Shown: positions 63,844-64,000 of the stretch, in pieces | Numbering within the stretch: the stretch's first letter is position 1 | Layout of the letters: each line of letters starts with the position of its first letter | Assembly: GCA_023974075.1 (NCBI GenBank) | Contig: JAMFTG010000240.1 | Span: 155,001-219,000, forward strand | Source of the DNA: Chaenocephalus aceratus | Taxonomy: Eukaryota; Chordata; Actinopteri; Perciformes; Channichthyidae | Length of the DNA stretch: 64,000 bases | Reading direction: 5' to 3' | Program-made: the position numbers and the translations under genes | Notes under the pieces: generated by a model | What the model was told of the DNA's origin: nothing | Databases searched by the model: none | Seen by the model: the letters and a program-made list of their open reading frames with translations, nothing else

Positions 63844-64000
63844 CTTGACTCAGAGATGATTTCAAGAAACAGGTGCGCGGGGTGAAAAGTTAGGACGATT
63901 CTAAGGGCCCGTGACTGACGGGGGCCCCAAACATTTTTAGAACATTAAGAAAAAAATGTGAGTAACCTTTCATCAATCATCAACAATTAACATTAATAAC

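Overview
This window is vertebrate nuclear DNA, almost certainly from a ray-finned (teleost) fish. The evidence is interrupted genes with GT/AG introns, a finTRIM/TRIM16-like gene of a kind expanded in fish, tRNA-derived SINEs, and dense hAT-, piggyBac- and Harbinger-type miniature transposons. The species cannot be told from the sequence. No operons, CRISPR arrays, rRNA or functional tRNA genes are present.

Most of the window (about 1.1-54.1 kb, minus strand) is the 5' three quarters of bcr, the RhoGEF/GAP signalling protein. I could place 17 consecutive coding exons with consistent splice sites and phases. They give 918 codons: N-terminal coiled coil, GRB2-type YVNM motif, Ser-rich linker, DH domain, PH domain and the first part of the C2 domain. 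The rest of C2 and the RhoGAP domain lie beyond base 1. From exon 4 on, exon lengths (164, 105, 186, 108, 61, 53, 141, 122, 166, 120, 76, 105, 75 and 98 nt) closely follow the human exon series. The large human first exon is here split into three exons.

The introns are packed with repeats. Six arrays of a 57-bp minisatellite (about 107 copies), two of a 37-bp minisatellite (about 60 copies) and three of a 33-bp minisatellite (about 73 copies) appear to sit inside, or be derived from, miniature DNA transposons of three families. All the very long ORFs of the window are these arrays read through. Several hAT and piggyBac-like insertions keep exact or near-exact target-site duplications, and nests reach three or four levels (49.1-51.75 kb).

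Right of bcr and divergently oriented, a complete TRIM gene (58,988-60,649, plus strand) encodes RING, two B-boxes, coiled coil and B30.2 in one exon, with an IRF/ETS-like site just upstream. Between the two genes are transposon remnants and a faint, frameshifted trace of an Ig V-like exon. From 61.7 kb to the end I see only AT-rich intergenic DNA and a transposon terminus.

No clearly new multi-gene system is visible. The most unusual features are the transposon-borne minisatellites and their inverted arrangement around bcr exons, the bcr-specific extra introns filled with transposons, and a duplicated decoy splice acceptor at exon 11.
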